Below, one piece after another: positions 1 to 10,355 of a stretch of 64,000 nt of DNA (position 1 is its first letter; each line of letters starts with the position of its first letter). The translations under genes were made by a program, and so were the position numbers. This DNA comes from Euglena gracilis (Eukaryota > Euglenida > Euglenophyceae > Euglenales): assembly GCA_039621445.1 (NCBI GenBank), contig CP154956.1, positions 91,731,934 through 91,795,933 on the forward strand, in the 5' to 3' direction. The notes under the pieces were generated by a model, which did not search any database, was not told where the DNA came from, and saw only the letters and a list, made by a program, of their open reading frames with translations.

Positions 1-1
1 C

Positions 2-973
2 GCATCTGTGGAGTCTGAACCCGAAGATGTCGGCGTACAACATGCTCTAAGGGCCGAAGTGCCAGTTGCAACGCCTGCTCAAACACGTTCACAAACACCA
101 TTGCCAGACACGGAACCTGGCGCGCCTGCAGAATTTAGAATGGCCGAAGTGCCTGCAGACTCCACAACAGCCGCAGCGCCTTCGGCAAACGTGGTTCCAC
201 CTACTCCCGCACATGCGGAAGCTGGACAGGAAGTAACTGACGCTGAGATAATCGCATTTCGCGAACTGATCACAAGACAAGAACGGGAAGTTATCCACGG
301 ATACCAAGACCCAGACGACTTTATGCTCATACCACCACAAGTCGGACGCGCTGCAGAACGCGTCCTCGGAAGCGTCCGAAGTGGCGTAGCCTCGATGGTT
401 GCAATGGTGTGATCGAGGTCTTCTTCTTCAACGCGAAGTCCCCGTGACACGGGACTTGGCGAGAAACCAACACAAGAAGCTACGGCTTCCACCAGAGCAC
501 TGGCAGCAGACGCGGCCAGCTCTACTCCTGATGTCCAAACACCCGAAGTGGTGACAACAACTGAATCGACTACGGTCGAACAAACGCCACCACATGACAC
601 AACACCCGTAGTGGTACACACACCTGAACAGGTGGTACCGACGGCTCCTGACGTACCACCTACCACCACACCAACGGTCAAACCTGCTCCAAAGTCGCCT
701 GCAGAACGCCCCCTTCCGCCGCACCGGAAAGAGAAAGGCAGTAAACCTAAGGCTAAACCACAGCCTGCAGAACCGTGCAAACCTGCGGAACGACACAACG
801 AACCAAAACCACCTCCACCTGGGAGTGGTAGCAAATCAGGAAAGCGGGCGAAGACCCCAGCTGCTACCACACCAGCACCAACATATACCGAAGTGGCCGG
901 GAAAAGCCGGGTCACTTCTACCCTCCGAGGTAGAACTCGACAAGATATAATGTCTGAGACCTCGCAAGAATAA
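2..973 (+). pseudogene. Proline-rich N-terminal half of E-type element protein (5' partial)
   Basis: One frame is open from the left edge of the window, broken by a TGA at 410-412, then open again in the same frame to a TAA at 971-973. The product is low complexity: Pro/Thr/Val/Ala-rich, with a basic Lys/Pro patch (about 730-860) followed by Pro-rich text. The same composition and order, including a KPKAKP block and a short C-terminal tail, recurs on the minus strand at 35688-36600 in element A. In both copies an in-frame TAA separates this half from the Cys/His half, so the two halves may be one protein made by readthrough, two ORFs, or decay products. I do not recognise the family. A disordered structural or nucleic-acid-binding role is only a guess. 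The true start lies left of the window. Confidence 0.55.
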
Positions 974-1026
974 AACATTCCCGTTGACGATAATGCCACT
1001 CTTTGGCAAGAGGACATTATCTCCTG

Positions 1027-2202
1027 CCGAGCATCGAAGAACGCATTGCCATGATACAATCAGCCCGCGAACGCGGAATGTTGTTGAACAAGTGGATTGA
1101 ACCACTCTTCTTCAATGACCAGAAGCATAACTACTATGTCCGTCATATTTGGTGATTCTACAATGCGTGATCACCAAGAGTGTTTGCCCAATACCTTGGG
1201 GAAACCTTCTTGTTTGACAATAGGCCGAATGGTCAAACAACCTGGCTCTGTACGGTCTGTCACAACATTCGTAACAGCATGCCGGCTGTGCATGTCTGTT
1301 ATGCTGACAACAAACGGAAAAATTTTCATCACAATGAATTCGTTCCAAATACAGTCGCTTTGATTTGCGGTGATTGCATCCTTGTCTGGAGAAAACTGAA
1401 CAACTTCCGGTGGTCGGAAGAGGACAGAGACCGTGACGTACCAGTTTTCTGTGTCAACTGCCTACGGGCAGACATATATTTGCCCGCAGATGGCGGAAAT
1501 CTCAAGATCGTACCCGGAAGCGAGGACGTTCTGGAAGATTTCCTGAATCTCTACAAAACAAAACGACAAATGCACCAACACAAAAGCTTTAAGAAAGCTG
1601 AGGCTTTTGACCGCGGCGGAATCGCCTTTGACTTCCAAACTGATTCCGGCGGAATCAGACTTGCTGTGGAATGTACAAAAGCGCGATTGCCCTTACTCTT
1701 CAATGATGACGACTGGAAACGAGTCATTTACCCACTCTTTACAAAGCCTTCAACGGTTTCGGAAACCACACAACGATGGTTATTGCCTGACTCTCCACCT
1801 GAACGACATGGTTACGAACATTATTCAGAATGGGTTGGAACCATTCTGAAACCACACATAACCCGCTGTGCCTGTGCATCCCGCGCGCATAACGTTGATT
1901 TCAACGCTCTGCCTGGGATGCCACCACAGGCACCAGCAAACCATCCAAGATGGAACTATTACATATGGCCTGCAACTTTTCCGAGAGTTTTCTGGGAAAA
2001 TTTGCAGATGTACCTCCACAAGCGAGCTGAAATGCTCAAAACCGAACTGCCCAAGGAAATACAACAAGTCAAAAGTTGGGTTATCCCACGGATCAACATG
2101 GATGATCCTGACAAGGATACCTTAGACTTACGTCCAACTGAAATGACCTTGGTACAAGACCCACACATGGGTGAGTACTTCAAGGAAACCCACAAACGTT
2201 GA
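1027..2202 (+). pseudogene. Cys/His-rich C-terminal domain of E-type element protein
   Basis: After a one-base frame change near 1021-1027 this frame runs to 2202, with in-frame TGAs at 1153-1155 and 1168-1170; it is clean from 1180 on (340 codons). Visible pairs are WLCTVC, then CxxxxN, a His-His pair in NFHHNEF, CGDC, and CVNC, spaced like a multi-zinc domain. A second block near 1930-2010 is rich in Trp and aromatic residues (NHPRWNYYIWP). Element A encodes a clear homologue on the minus strand (34395-35651): MPAVH, FHH, ALxCGDC, NFRW, PVxC and NHPRxNxxIWPA are all shared, while much else differs. That uneven conservation suggests selection on a folded Zn domain before decay. The family is not one I recognise; DNA or RNA binding is plausible but unproven. 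Confidence 0.6.
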
Positions 2203-3345
2203 GGGTTTCCTGCCTCGTATAATCAGCTACGGCTGAAATGGGCGTAGTCCCACATAATGAGCGAAGTCTCGAGCGTGAATACGCACTTCATCATCGCGTT
2301 CAACACCGTTTCAAGACACAATGGCGGAATCACTTTAAGTTCGGTCGATAACACATTGATCGCGAAGATTCAAGACCACAAAGACACTACGGTGTCAAGT
2401 AAGAAGACACACGAAGCACAGCATGCGCGCCAGAATTCTTTTGCGCCTTGTGCTCCAAACACGGTAACCGTAATTGGGAACCAGACCATGGTATCCTGGT
2501 ACTGTCTCCCTGAACCTGGGACTGTGCCTGGCATCCCGACTGGCCTGGTCCAGAAGGGAAATCGGGCAGAGCCCTGGGAGGAGGATGTGTACCAGGCAGC
2601 CATTCTGCCATGGCACTGTGTACCAGATACAATGGGCTACGGCCTACAAGCTGGCTACGGCCGGGCTGTACACAGTGGCATGGTTAAACCATAAGACAAA
2701 GAGAGAATCTCAGAGCTAGCGAAAGCTTAGCGAAAGTAACTGGTTCCTAATTGAAGGTTATTGGGTTTGGTGCTTTGCAATTCTCTTTTAGAATTCTGAG
2801 GGCGAAGTCCCATTTGAATACAAGTTTTATTTCTTCCTTTTACAACGCTCGAAAGAGCAAAAGTCACTTTCATATATAGGACTGCGGTCCCACCAATTCT
2901 TCTGCTTGTGTGCTTTGCATTCAAAAGGGGAAAAGGGAAGCAAATTTTATTGTTACTCCCCCCACGGGCTTTTCGGGAGGAAAGCATAAGTAGAAAAGCC
3001 GGGGTGGGACGTACACTCACACACACACACACAACATTGGTAAATAATACCCCCCCGGGGTACCGAAGTCCCGGCCCGAGGGCATTATTTTTCCAAAAAA
3101 TTTGAAATTTGTCGAAGTCCCGTAAAACCCAAAATAGCACCCAAAACCCGCTTTGGGGTCATTTTTTGCACTTTCTTCTGAAATTTACCATTTTTTGGAG
3201 GTCAGATGAGCCAGAAAAATCCATTTTTTTCATAATTTGTTGTCAGAAATTGTGATTTTTACCTACATTTTCAGGTCAAAAATCCAGGCCTTCAGCCCGA
3301 AAACAGGGGGAGGGGGGATTACTTCGGCGGCCGAAGTCGGACCCC
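2203..3345. other. Non-coding flank of E, palindrome-rich
   Basis: No credible gene. The stretch has many short inverted repeats, several with a GAAG core such as GGGCGAAGTCCC, and a (CA)n microsatellite at about 3013-3036. It could be the 3' untranslated end of the E element. No LTR, polypurine tract or target duplication was identified. Confidence 0.4.
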
Positions 3346-3402
3346 AAGGGGGGGGGGTATTATTTGGGGGTTATTATTTGGGGGGTATTATTTGGGGGGG
3401 TT
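3346..3402. repeat. Oligo-G plus TATTATTT short tandem repeat
   Basis: Four runs of six to nine G separated by TTATTATTT-like spacers. The oligo-G/TTATT pairing recurs at 10.36, 10.48, 11.07-11.22, 14.80-14.97, 18.05 and 20.44 kb. Confidence 0.7.
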
Positions 3403-5057
3403 AACAGGTTTTTTTTTAAGTCCGGCCGAGCCCCCCCCCCCCACCCGGGGGGATGCCCCCAGGGGGGAGTGGGATATACTGAAAATTTTTGAAAAAGTGC
3501 TATTTTTGGAATTTTTCTGTTTATGGCCGGCGCTAACTTCGCTTCGGGCCCAGGATCTCGCCCCCCCTGAGAAAAAATTGTTTCTACACCGATGGGGGGG
3601 CGGCCTTGGTTGGTGGCCTCTGGGCCCACCGGGGGGGGCGGTCTTGGGGTGGTGGCCTCTGGGCCCACGGGGGGGGGTCCTAGCTCGGTTGCCTCTGGGG
3701 CCCCCTGGGGGGGGGGTCCTGGGTCGGTGGCACTTTGGGGCCCCATGGGGGGAGGGGGTCTTGGGTCGGTGGTCCTCTGGGGCCTCTCGGTGGCCCTCTG
3801 GGGAACCTTGGCTCGGTGGCCCTCTGGGGCCTCTCGGCTTGCTGGTGCCCCCTGGAGGGGCGTTGGCTGTTCGGTGCCCCCGGGGGGGGGGCTGACTTCG
3901 GTTCTCCCTGGGGGGGCCTGGCTGGCTTCGGTTCCCCTGGGGGGGGGGCTGGCATCGGTTCCCCTTGGGGGGCCTGGCTGGCTTCGTTTCCCTCTGGGGG
4001 GGGGGGGGCTTCGGTTCCCCTTGGGGGGGGGGCCTGGCTGGCTTCGGGTCCCCCTGGGGGGGGGTTGGCTTCGGTTCCCCTTGGGGGGGGGGTGGCTGCC
4101 TTGGCTGCCTGCCTCCCCTCGCTGCTGGGGGGGGGTGGCTGGCTGGTGGCCCCCTTGGGATGTTGGCTTGTCTGTGTGGCCTCCGCCTCCCGCTCTCTCC
4201 CGGCCGTTGTCTTCCCTTGGCCGGCTGGAGGGGGTCTGCTCTGCCCCTGGCTGCCGCCCGCCCCTGCCTTCCGGCTTTGGGCGCCAGCCTCCTCCTGCCT
4301 CCACAGTATCAGTGTTAGTGTGAGGGACAGGGGCAGAGACATCCGCTGCCATCCGTCGGCTCGCCTCCGACGGTGTAGTCTCCACGTGCCCAGCCTCCGC
4401 CAGCGTCCTGGTCCACTGCGCAGCAGGCACTCTGGCGAATCGGCAGGCAAGGAACGGCAGCAGCAGCAGCAGCCCCACAAATACAACCCCCGCTACCCAG
4501 TACGGTTTGACGCCAGGCTTTTCCAACCACCCCCGGGGCGGTGGGCTCGCATGGGTAGCCGTGGGTAGGGGAAATGGGTGGCCTCCGGGTTGGGGCCGGA
4601 AAGGGCCGGGACTCACCGGGCCTGTGTTGAGGGGATTGAGGACGCAGACACCCGCGGCGGTGCCCTCTCGCCGCCTTGAGGCTGAGGACGGGTCCTGGAG
4701 GTGCAACGTGAAGGAGCCTTGGGTGGTGAAGGCTCCATCGGGACAAGGGATGAACGGGGAGCACTGGGTATGGAGGTGCGCTGGCAGGAAGTGGTGTGAG
4801 AGGAACGGGGACGGCGTGGCACAGGCCGGTGGCATGGGGGGGTGCCGGCCTGTACACACCGGGAAGGCAGCCGGCGGAGGGGGCACCGCGTTCCCGCCCG
4901 CAGCCGGGAAATGGTTCGGAATGGGCACATACGGAGAATGGGTGAACATCGCAGAGGCAGCCACGGCCGCCTGGGGGGCGCCTGGGAGGCAGCCACAGCC
5001 GCCTGGGGGGCAGCGTGCAGCAGCAATTGGGCGAACGCAGACACGGGCTGCGCGCAC
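3360..5057 (-). CDS. B: proline-rich tail with predicted membrane segment
   Basis: A 565-codon minus-strand frame overlapping the 3' end of the chromodomain frame. Residues 1-180 are Pro/His/Ser-rich. Residues 187-205 (4443-4499) form a hydrophobic stretch (VAGVVFVGLLLLLPFLAC) followed by a basic-to-polar stretch and then minisatellite-encoded repeats. Element C encodes a matching GGHPxPLPT...EK motif before its own hydrophobic segment (28.18-28.33 kb), and D has one at 58.77 kb. This supports a real post-chromodomain extension, probably reached by a frame change from the chromodomain frame. It might be an envelope-like or membrane-anchoring part, but no signal peptide, glycosylation cluster or protease site is evident. 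The part beyond about residue 240 is repeat sequence open in several frames, so coding there is doubtful. Confidence 0.45.
   Translation of the reverse strand: MRAARVCVRPIAAARCPPGGCGCLPGAPQAAVAASAMFTHSPYVPIPNHFPAAGGNAVPPPPAAFPVCTGRHPPMPPACATPSPFLSHHFLPAHLHTQCSPFIPCPDGAFTTQGSFTLHLQDPSSASRRREGTAAGVCVLNPLNTGPVSPGPFRPQPGGHPFPLPTATHASPPPRGWLEKPGVKPYWVAGVVFVGLLLLLPFLACRFARVPAAQWTRTLAEAGHVETTPSEASRRMAADVSAPVPHTNTDTVEAGGGWRPKPEGRGGRQPGAEQTPSSRPREDNGRERAGGGGHTDKPTSQGGHQPATPPQQRGEAGSQGSHPPPKGNRSQPPPRGTRSQPGPPPKGNRSPPPPRGKRSQPGPPRGTDASPPPRGTEASQAPPGRTEVSPPPGGTEQPTPLQGAPASREAPEGHRAKVPQRATERPQRTTDPRPPPPMGPQSATDPGPPPQGAPEATELGPPPVGPEATTPRPPPPVGPEATNQGRPPIGVETIFSQGGRDPGPEAKLAPAINRKIPKIALFQKFSVYPTPPWGHPPGWGGGARPDLKKNLLTPPNNTPQIITPK
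3592..4140 (-). repeat. G/C-rich minisatellite in the tail of B
   Basis: Repeats of about 30-33 bp on the plus strand: GGTTCCC, a run of about ten Gs, then CCTGGCTGGCTTC, with related GGTGGCCTCTGGGCCC units at the left end. On the coding (minus) strand it is C-rich and stays in frame with the tail of B, giving Pro/Gly/Arg/Ser repeats. It sits after the chromodomain and membrane segment, the same place as the GC minisatellite of C and the C-rich block of D. Confidence 0.8.
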
Positions 5058-5830
5058 TCAGCTCCTGTCGATGGACACACCAAGTGTGATACCGCAGCAG
5101 AGGGGATCTGGGGATCAGCCTCTTGCGACAGCTGGGGAAACGCGGAGACGGAGGGACGGTCGGACGGGTGGTGCACGAAGTGCAGCAGGACGGGCTGGTG
5201 CGATGCAGCGGCGGCGACGGTCCGCAGTGGATCCTGACCTAGCGCTGGCGGTGGATCGCGTGTCGGGACGTGCTGTGCTGCAGGCACCGCTGTGCCCACT
5301 GGGGGGTCCGCTGACTCCCCTTCCTGGCTGCTTGCCTCCTCGTCCTTCTTGACGTCCTCGTTGGGCCAGACCCACTCCTCGGGCGGGTCCTCCCACTCGG
5401 TGTTGTTGATGCCCTCCTGCCCCTGCTTCTTTACCTCCGCGATGATGACCGCTACCTCAGCCGGGTTGCGGTGGAGGTAGTCCAGCAGGTCCACCTTGAG
5501 CTTCTTGGACTTGGCGTACTCGATCATCTGGTGAGAGTAGCGATGGAAGAAATTCTTCAACGGCTCCCGCGTGAGAGTCGGGTGGCCCTCCCACTTCACC
5601 TCGAACTCCCAGTCGCCGTCATCTCGTCTGCGGTGCCGCCGGATATCCTCCACCGTCCACTCCTCGATGTCCACGTCTTCTTGCGGTCTGGCCTGCCGGT
5701 AGACGAACATCTTGGGCGGGCCCCACAACCGCGCGTCATCGCGGGAGACCTTCAGCTTGCAGCGGTGGGCCTCTTTGGCCGCGGCCCTCCTCCAGCTCCA
5801 GCACGGCGCGCGGTGACCCGGGCTGGGCCA
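4613..5830 (-). pseudogene. B: chromodomain and C-terminal extension
   Basis: A frame that is open on the minus strand (it extends to 6067 out of phase over integrase) carries a chromodomain at about 5527-5662: EEWTVEDIRRH, WEFEVKWEGHP, then TREPLKNF. Chromodomains bind methylated histone tails and steer integration. Family members normally have TWEP, as seen in A, C and D (TWDP), so one aromatic-cage Trp is replaced by Arg here. After it come a conserved helix-rich block (residues about 180-230) and the EDPPEEWVW motif, also seen in C, then low-complexity sequence to a stop at 4613. Confidence 0.75.
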
Positions 5831-5832
5831 AG

Positions 5833-6877
5833 CTAGTAGCTCTCGAGCTTCTGGCCTGGCCGCCTCGGAGGCCGGAGGTAGCACACGAGGTATCCCTTGG
5901 CGAACTCCTCGAGGTCCTTCCTGCTCCGGTTCTTCTGGTCCGCTTGCCGCTTGTGGAGGTCGTTGAGGACGTCGGCGACCTTCTGACCCACGACCTTTTG
6001 CCTCTCGAAGAACGACACGGCGTCCTCCACCATGACCGGGGCATTGTACGGTACGCCACCAATCCACCGATGCCGTCCATAAAGCACCTCGTACGGACTC
6101 AGGCCGTGCTGCGCCTTGGAGTCGTTCAGCTTATGCACTGCCGTGGGCAGGCACTCCACCGAGGTGATCGGGGCCTCGGCCTTCTCGCTCCGGATCCGCT
6201 TCTGCAGCTGCGCACCGACGGACTCTGCCCGCCTGTTCGCCGCGTGGTGGTATGCCTGGGCGTAGGCGTGGCGGATCCCGTGCAGGCCGCACATGCTGCG
6301 CCACCACGCGCCAGCAAAGTGCGGCCGCGACCACTGGTGATCACGCTGGGCAGCCCGTGCGGCGACCACCACCCACGGTACATCGCCTGGGCCACGGTGG
6401 CGGAGGTGAGGCCGCGTGAGTGGTGGGCCGTGGCCACGACCCACCCATTGTGGCGATCGACGCAGGCGGCGAACACGTTGTACAGTACTCGAAGTCCACA
6501 TCCGGCATCACGAAGAGGTCGATGGCCACCGACGCCATGATGTACCGCGGGACGGGCGTCGGGCAGACCTTCAGCCGCAGCGGCTGGTGCGGATGCTCGG
6601 TGGCCTGGCACACCGGGCACGTCCGTTGCAGCCCGCTGGCCACCTTCGCCGCCTCCATCCGGTCCGCAAAGACGTCGATGCGCTCGGCCTTCTCCACCAG
6701 CCGGTCCCCGCAAATGTGGCCGGAGACCGAGTGCTGCTCCCTCAGCACTTCCGCCAGCAGCCCGCTCGGCACACACCACCTCGCCGCCGAGACGAGCCGC
6801 ACATCCACCAGCTGGAACCCGCTGGGCGAGCCCGGGCCGTTGTGAGCCTGGTCCCAGACGGGTTCCAGCGCGGGCAC
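5833..6877 (-). pseudogene. B: integrase
   Basis: From the minus strand, 6877 starts an HHCC region (HSVSGH then CPVC), followed by VAIDLF carrying the first catalytic Asp. Two frame changes follow (near 6530 and 6330). The second catalytic Asp region reads TSGRGR where C and D have TSDRGP: Asp is Gly and one base is missing just after. The third block (HHAANRRAE), the core and the GRHRWIGGVPY segment lie in the frame ending at 5833. The enzyme joins retrotransposon DNA to the chromosome; this copy cannot. Confidence 0.85.
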
Positions 6878-6882
6878 ACCGC

Positions 6883-8298
6883 CTACGCCTTGCTCCAGTC
6901 CATGTCGAAGACGTTGATGTCTAGGTCAGGCTTCGGGGGCACGGGATCAGCGGTTGACGGCACACCTGCTGCGGGCGCTGCAGACGCGACTGACGCGGCC
7001 GGTGATGGTACACCGGTTGCGGACGCTGGGACGGGCATGGCCGGTGATAACACACCGGCTGTGGGCGCTGCGGGCGGTGCGATGGACTGCGGTGCGGTGG
7101 ACTGCGGTGCTGGTGATGGGTCTGGCGATGGCGCGTTCGACGATGGTGATGGCACGGACGCTGGTGGTGCGATGCATGACGCAGACGGTGGGACTGCCGC
7201 AGACGATGCAGATGGTGGGACTGCTGCGGCCGCGGGAGACGAGGCTGACGGGTGCATCTCGCGTGGGTGCTCGGATCGCGTACCGTGCGGGGCGTCTGCT
7301 GGGGCGTCTCGGGCGTTGCGCTGCGTTTCGAGGCGGCTGCACGTGGTGACGGCGATGTGGGACGCTGACGGAACCGCGGCAAACGACTGGAGCGGGATCA
7401 GCTGGATGACGGCCAGCTCTCTCCCCTCCTTCAAGGTTGACCTCTCTACCTGCTCCGCCTTGGTCTCCTTGTCCTCGGGATGCACCGCCTTCTGGGTGGA
7501 CTTCTCGCACAGCTTCTCCTCCAGGATGTGGGCCTTCATCTCCTTCGTGTCGGCCTCGGTGCCGTGCCACGAGGTGTCACGCCAGCCTTGTGAGGCCGGG
7601 TAGGCCAAGCGAGACATGGCATCCACCACCACGTTGGTCTCGCCGGGGACGTGCACCACGGTGATGCGGAACTCGTTGAGCTTCGCATGCCATCTGGCCG
7701 GCCTCCCCTGTGGGCCCACTCCGGCGACGTACTCCTTGTACCACGACTCCAGGCTGCAGTGGACGGCCAGGACGAGGATCTCGTTGTCCAGCAGGAAGCC
7801 CGCCCACTTGTCGAGGGCGGCCACCACGGCATACGTCTCCTTGTCCCGGACATCCCACCGAAGGCGCTGCCCCTCGGTGAGCTTCCGGGACATGAAGGCC
7901 ACCGGGACAGAGGCCCCCGGCCGCAGGTCCTCCACCCGCGGCATGCCGTCGATCTTCGGGAACTGCTCCAGCACCGCTCCGATGGCGTAGTCCGACGCGT
8001 CCGTGTGCAGGACGAACGGCTTGGCTGGATCGATGTGGTACAGCTCCAGGTCGGCGACGAGGGCCTTCTTCAGCTCGTCGAACGCCTCCTTCTCCTGCTC
8101 CGTCCACACCACTGGGTGCTTGGATCCAGCCTTGGTCAGCTCCCTCGGCAACTTCAGCTTCTCCTGCAAGGGCGACGCCAGCTCCGCGTACAGCCTCACG
8201 TAGCGCATAGTAATTGCATACACCGAGAAACGCGCGGAGACTGCTGACCGTCGGCGGCAGCTGCAAATGCTGCACCGCCGACCCGTAATGCTGAGCAT
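6883..8298 (-). pseudogene. B: RT thumb / RNase H and Ala-Pro-Ser linker
   Basis: Minus strand. The start of the frame overlaps a partly out-of-phase RT connection (LRAFLGVCNYY lies in the neighbouring frame near 8230). RNase H follows: VLHTDASDYAIGAVL, VAFMSRKLTEGQRLRW, RDKETYAVVAAL, then the HVPGETNVVVDAMSRL end motif. After about residue 280 the product becomes Ala/Pro/Ser low complexity (roughly 6.9-7.4 kb), an unusually long linker before integrase. It ends at a TAG at 6883, out of phase with integrase. RNase H removes RNA from the RNA:DNA hybrid during reverse transcription. Confidence 0.85.
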
Positions 8299-8411
8299 TA
8301 CACCCCGTAATGCTGAGCATTACACCCCGTAATGCTGAGCATTACACCCCGTAATGCTGAGCATTACACCCCGTAATGCTGAGCATTACACCCCGTAATG
8401 CTGAGCATTAC
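8285..8411. repeat. 22-bp palindromic satellite, six copies
   Basis: Six near-perfect copies of a 22-bp unit, each containing GTAATGCT-G-AGCATTAC, an 8-bp-arm palindrome with a one-base centre, separated by ACCCC. Copies start at 8285, 8307, 8329, 8351, 8373 and 8395. It begins exactly where the RT of B is lost, so it marks the breakpoint of that element. Confidence 0.95.
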
Positions 8412-8451
8412 TACCCAACAAACAAAAACTGAGATGAGAGGGAGGGTAGGG

Positions 8452-8600
8452 GGGGGGGCTGGGGCGGGCTGGAGCTGGTGGCTGTCGTAGGGGCTGGGCC
8501 TGGGGCTTGGGCTGTGGCTGTGGCTGTTGTAGGGGCTGGGCCTGGGGCTTGGGCTGTGGCTGTGGCGGGGCTCGCCGCAGTGGTGGGGTTGGCGGTCTCC
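8452..8600. repeat. About 42-bp GC-rich minisatellite
   Basis: The unit GTAGGGGCTGGGCCTGGGG followed by a CTTGGGCTGTGGCTGT-type half is present about 2.5 times. Adjacent sequence to about 8760 contains further partial duplications of GGCTCACGAAGGGGCTC. Confidence 0.75.
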
Positions 8601-8760
8601 ACGCCGCTGGGCCTTTGGGAGCCCTTAGGGGCTCACGAAGGGGCTCTGGCTTCACTCCCCGCATGCTCCACCGCTGGCGGCTGCCGTAGCTGCCGGAAGG
8701 GGCTCTGGCTTCGGCTCACGAAGGGGCTCAGATTCAAGCTCCGGGAGGGGTACCTACACA

Positions 8761-9244
8761 GACACATGATAATACCATAACACAGACAAACACGTAATAC
8801 CAAATTCTCCTCACTCCACTGATATTCCTTGTCTTCAACTTTAACAGCAGCCATGGATTTCTAAAAGAAAAATATTATTAATTCCAATGCCACGTCGTAT
8901 GTACGTCGCGCTGGGGAGTTTTGCTGATTCCTACTGTCCTTTCCAACAGCACGCACCCACAGAAACTACAGTATCAGCGTTTCGCAATCCCGTATGCATA
9001 ATCAGCTCACAATTCCGCACCGATATATATGTAATTCTACTGGTTATCAAATTGTACCATTGGATGTCTTCCTTTCAAATTACCTTCAAATTACATTCAA
9101 ATAACATTCAATTTACCTGAAATAACACCAAAATCACACCAAATGTCACCGCTCCTTTTCCCTCTGCCAAACTCCCCAAATAGTCAAGGGGGGGGGCTTA
9201 AAAAATCTCGTTAGGAAAAGACTACCCCGGGCTTCTCGCCTACC
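8761..9244. other. AT-richer spacer, nothing recognised
   Basis: Short frames only; no domain, RNA or mobile-element end is recognisable. Confidence 0.4.
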
Positions 9245-9345
9245 TTACCTTATGGAACGCCCTAGCGTTCCATAAGGTAACGTAACCTTCGGACTTAAAA
9301 AAGTCTGAAGGCCAGGGGCCTTCGGAATTTTTTAAGTCCAAAGGC
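9245..9345. repeat. Train of three hairpins
   Basis: 9245-9259 and 9266-9280 are perfect 15-bp arms (TTACCTTATGGAACG and complement) around a 6-base loop. Immediately after come CCTTCGGACTT / AAGTCTGAAGG and GGCCTTCGGA / TCCAAAGGCC pairs. Their even spacing suggests either a structured RNA or repeated insertion of short palindromes. Confidence 0.8.
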
Positions 9346-10355
9346 CCACGGGGAGGCGGGCGGGCGGGTGGGTGCGGACCCATTCCCTCGGGGGGATGGA
9401 GGCGCCGGGAATACGTTTCCCTCGCAAAGCACCAAAATTTTTTAGAGAATTGCCTTAAATGGGCCTGATTTTTGGGGGGGTCCGGCGCCACCCCTCCTGG
9501 GGGTCTTAAAAAAAAGCCCGAACTAGAATTTTTTTTTAAAAAAACCTCTGGAGGCGTGCTTTTTTTTGGGGTGTACAATTGGTTTCCAAGAAACGACAGT
9601 CACATTGCAGGGGGGCTCAACCGACCAAAATGACAAAAAAAAGGTTTCATTTTGGGAAAAGACATATATCCTGATTTGAATGCTAATGTGCGAACTGTGT
9701 CAGATGTTGCACGAATGATGCCACAGAAATATCCAGAAGGAAACTTTCACAGGATTTGTTCTTGGGAAAACCTTTGTGAAGACATGCCACAGACAAATGA
9801 AATGATGCTAAATGATGCCACAGATGCATGCAGACATGTCACACCAAGTGCTCCCAAAAGTGGCCCCAAAACTGGCCCCAAGATGTGAATGTGAATCAAA
9901 CAACTGTAAAGCAAATTCTGATACACAGATTACATTACACGGCAACAATTTAGACAAACAAAAAACCTTCGAGTTTCCAGACACGGCAAAGGTCAGAAAA
10001 CACACACGAATGCCTCCCAACAACATGGAGCAGTTTAGCAGGGACATGCTCAGGTCCTGATTGATCCTTCAAATAAGTTCACTTACAAACTTCATCTCTC
10101 TTGATAACATAAACATCCTTGTAACTTGCATCACTCTTGATTTCACTTCTCAGACATCTGATGCAAAAAAAAACGATTCTTCACCAGGGCACGTTGGTTA
10201 CTTGTGGAAGAGAAAAATAAGGAATGGCGGATTGTTCGCGATTTGGGTAATAGCGCGGGGTTTATTAACGCAGGGTTTATTAGCGCGCTTGGGCCTTGGA
10301 GCGCGCGGTAATACAGCGCGCCTAATATGGCCGCGTTTAGGCCCGAGCGGGAACC
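9346..10355. other. Unassigned spacer
   Basis: Contains G/C homopolymers and, at 9652-10060, short plus-strand frames of ordinary composition (one of 78 codons, one of 82) without any domain I recognise. I do not call a gene. Confidence 0.3.

Larger units (their letters stand above)
3592..8298 (-). mobile_element. Element B: truncated chromovirus (Ty3/gypsy)
   Basis: Reading the minus strand from 8298 to about 3592 gives the end of an RT thumb, RNase H, a low-complexity linker, integrase, a chromodomain, a Pro-rich tail with a hydrophobic segment, and a C-rich minisatellite. That is the domain order of chromoviruses. No gag, protease or RT catalytic core is present: the 5' side stops at a palindromic 22-bp satellite (8285-8411). 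No LTR was found on the left. At least three frameshifts and a lost catalytic Asp make it a dead copy. Integrase and chromodomain closely resemble those of C and D, so the three belong to one lineage. Confidence 0.85.

Noticed and set aside
3346-3402. Telomeric repeat
   Set aside because: Only four irregular units, internal, and not a known telomere motif.
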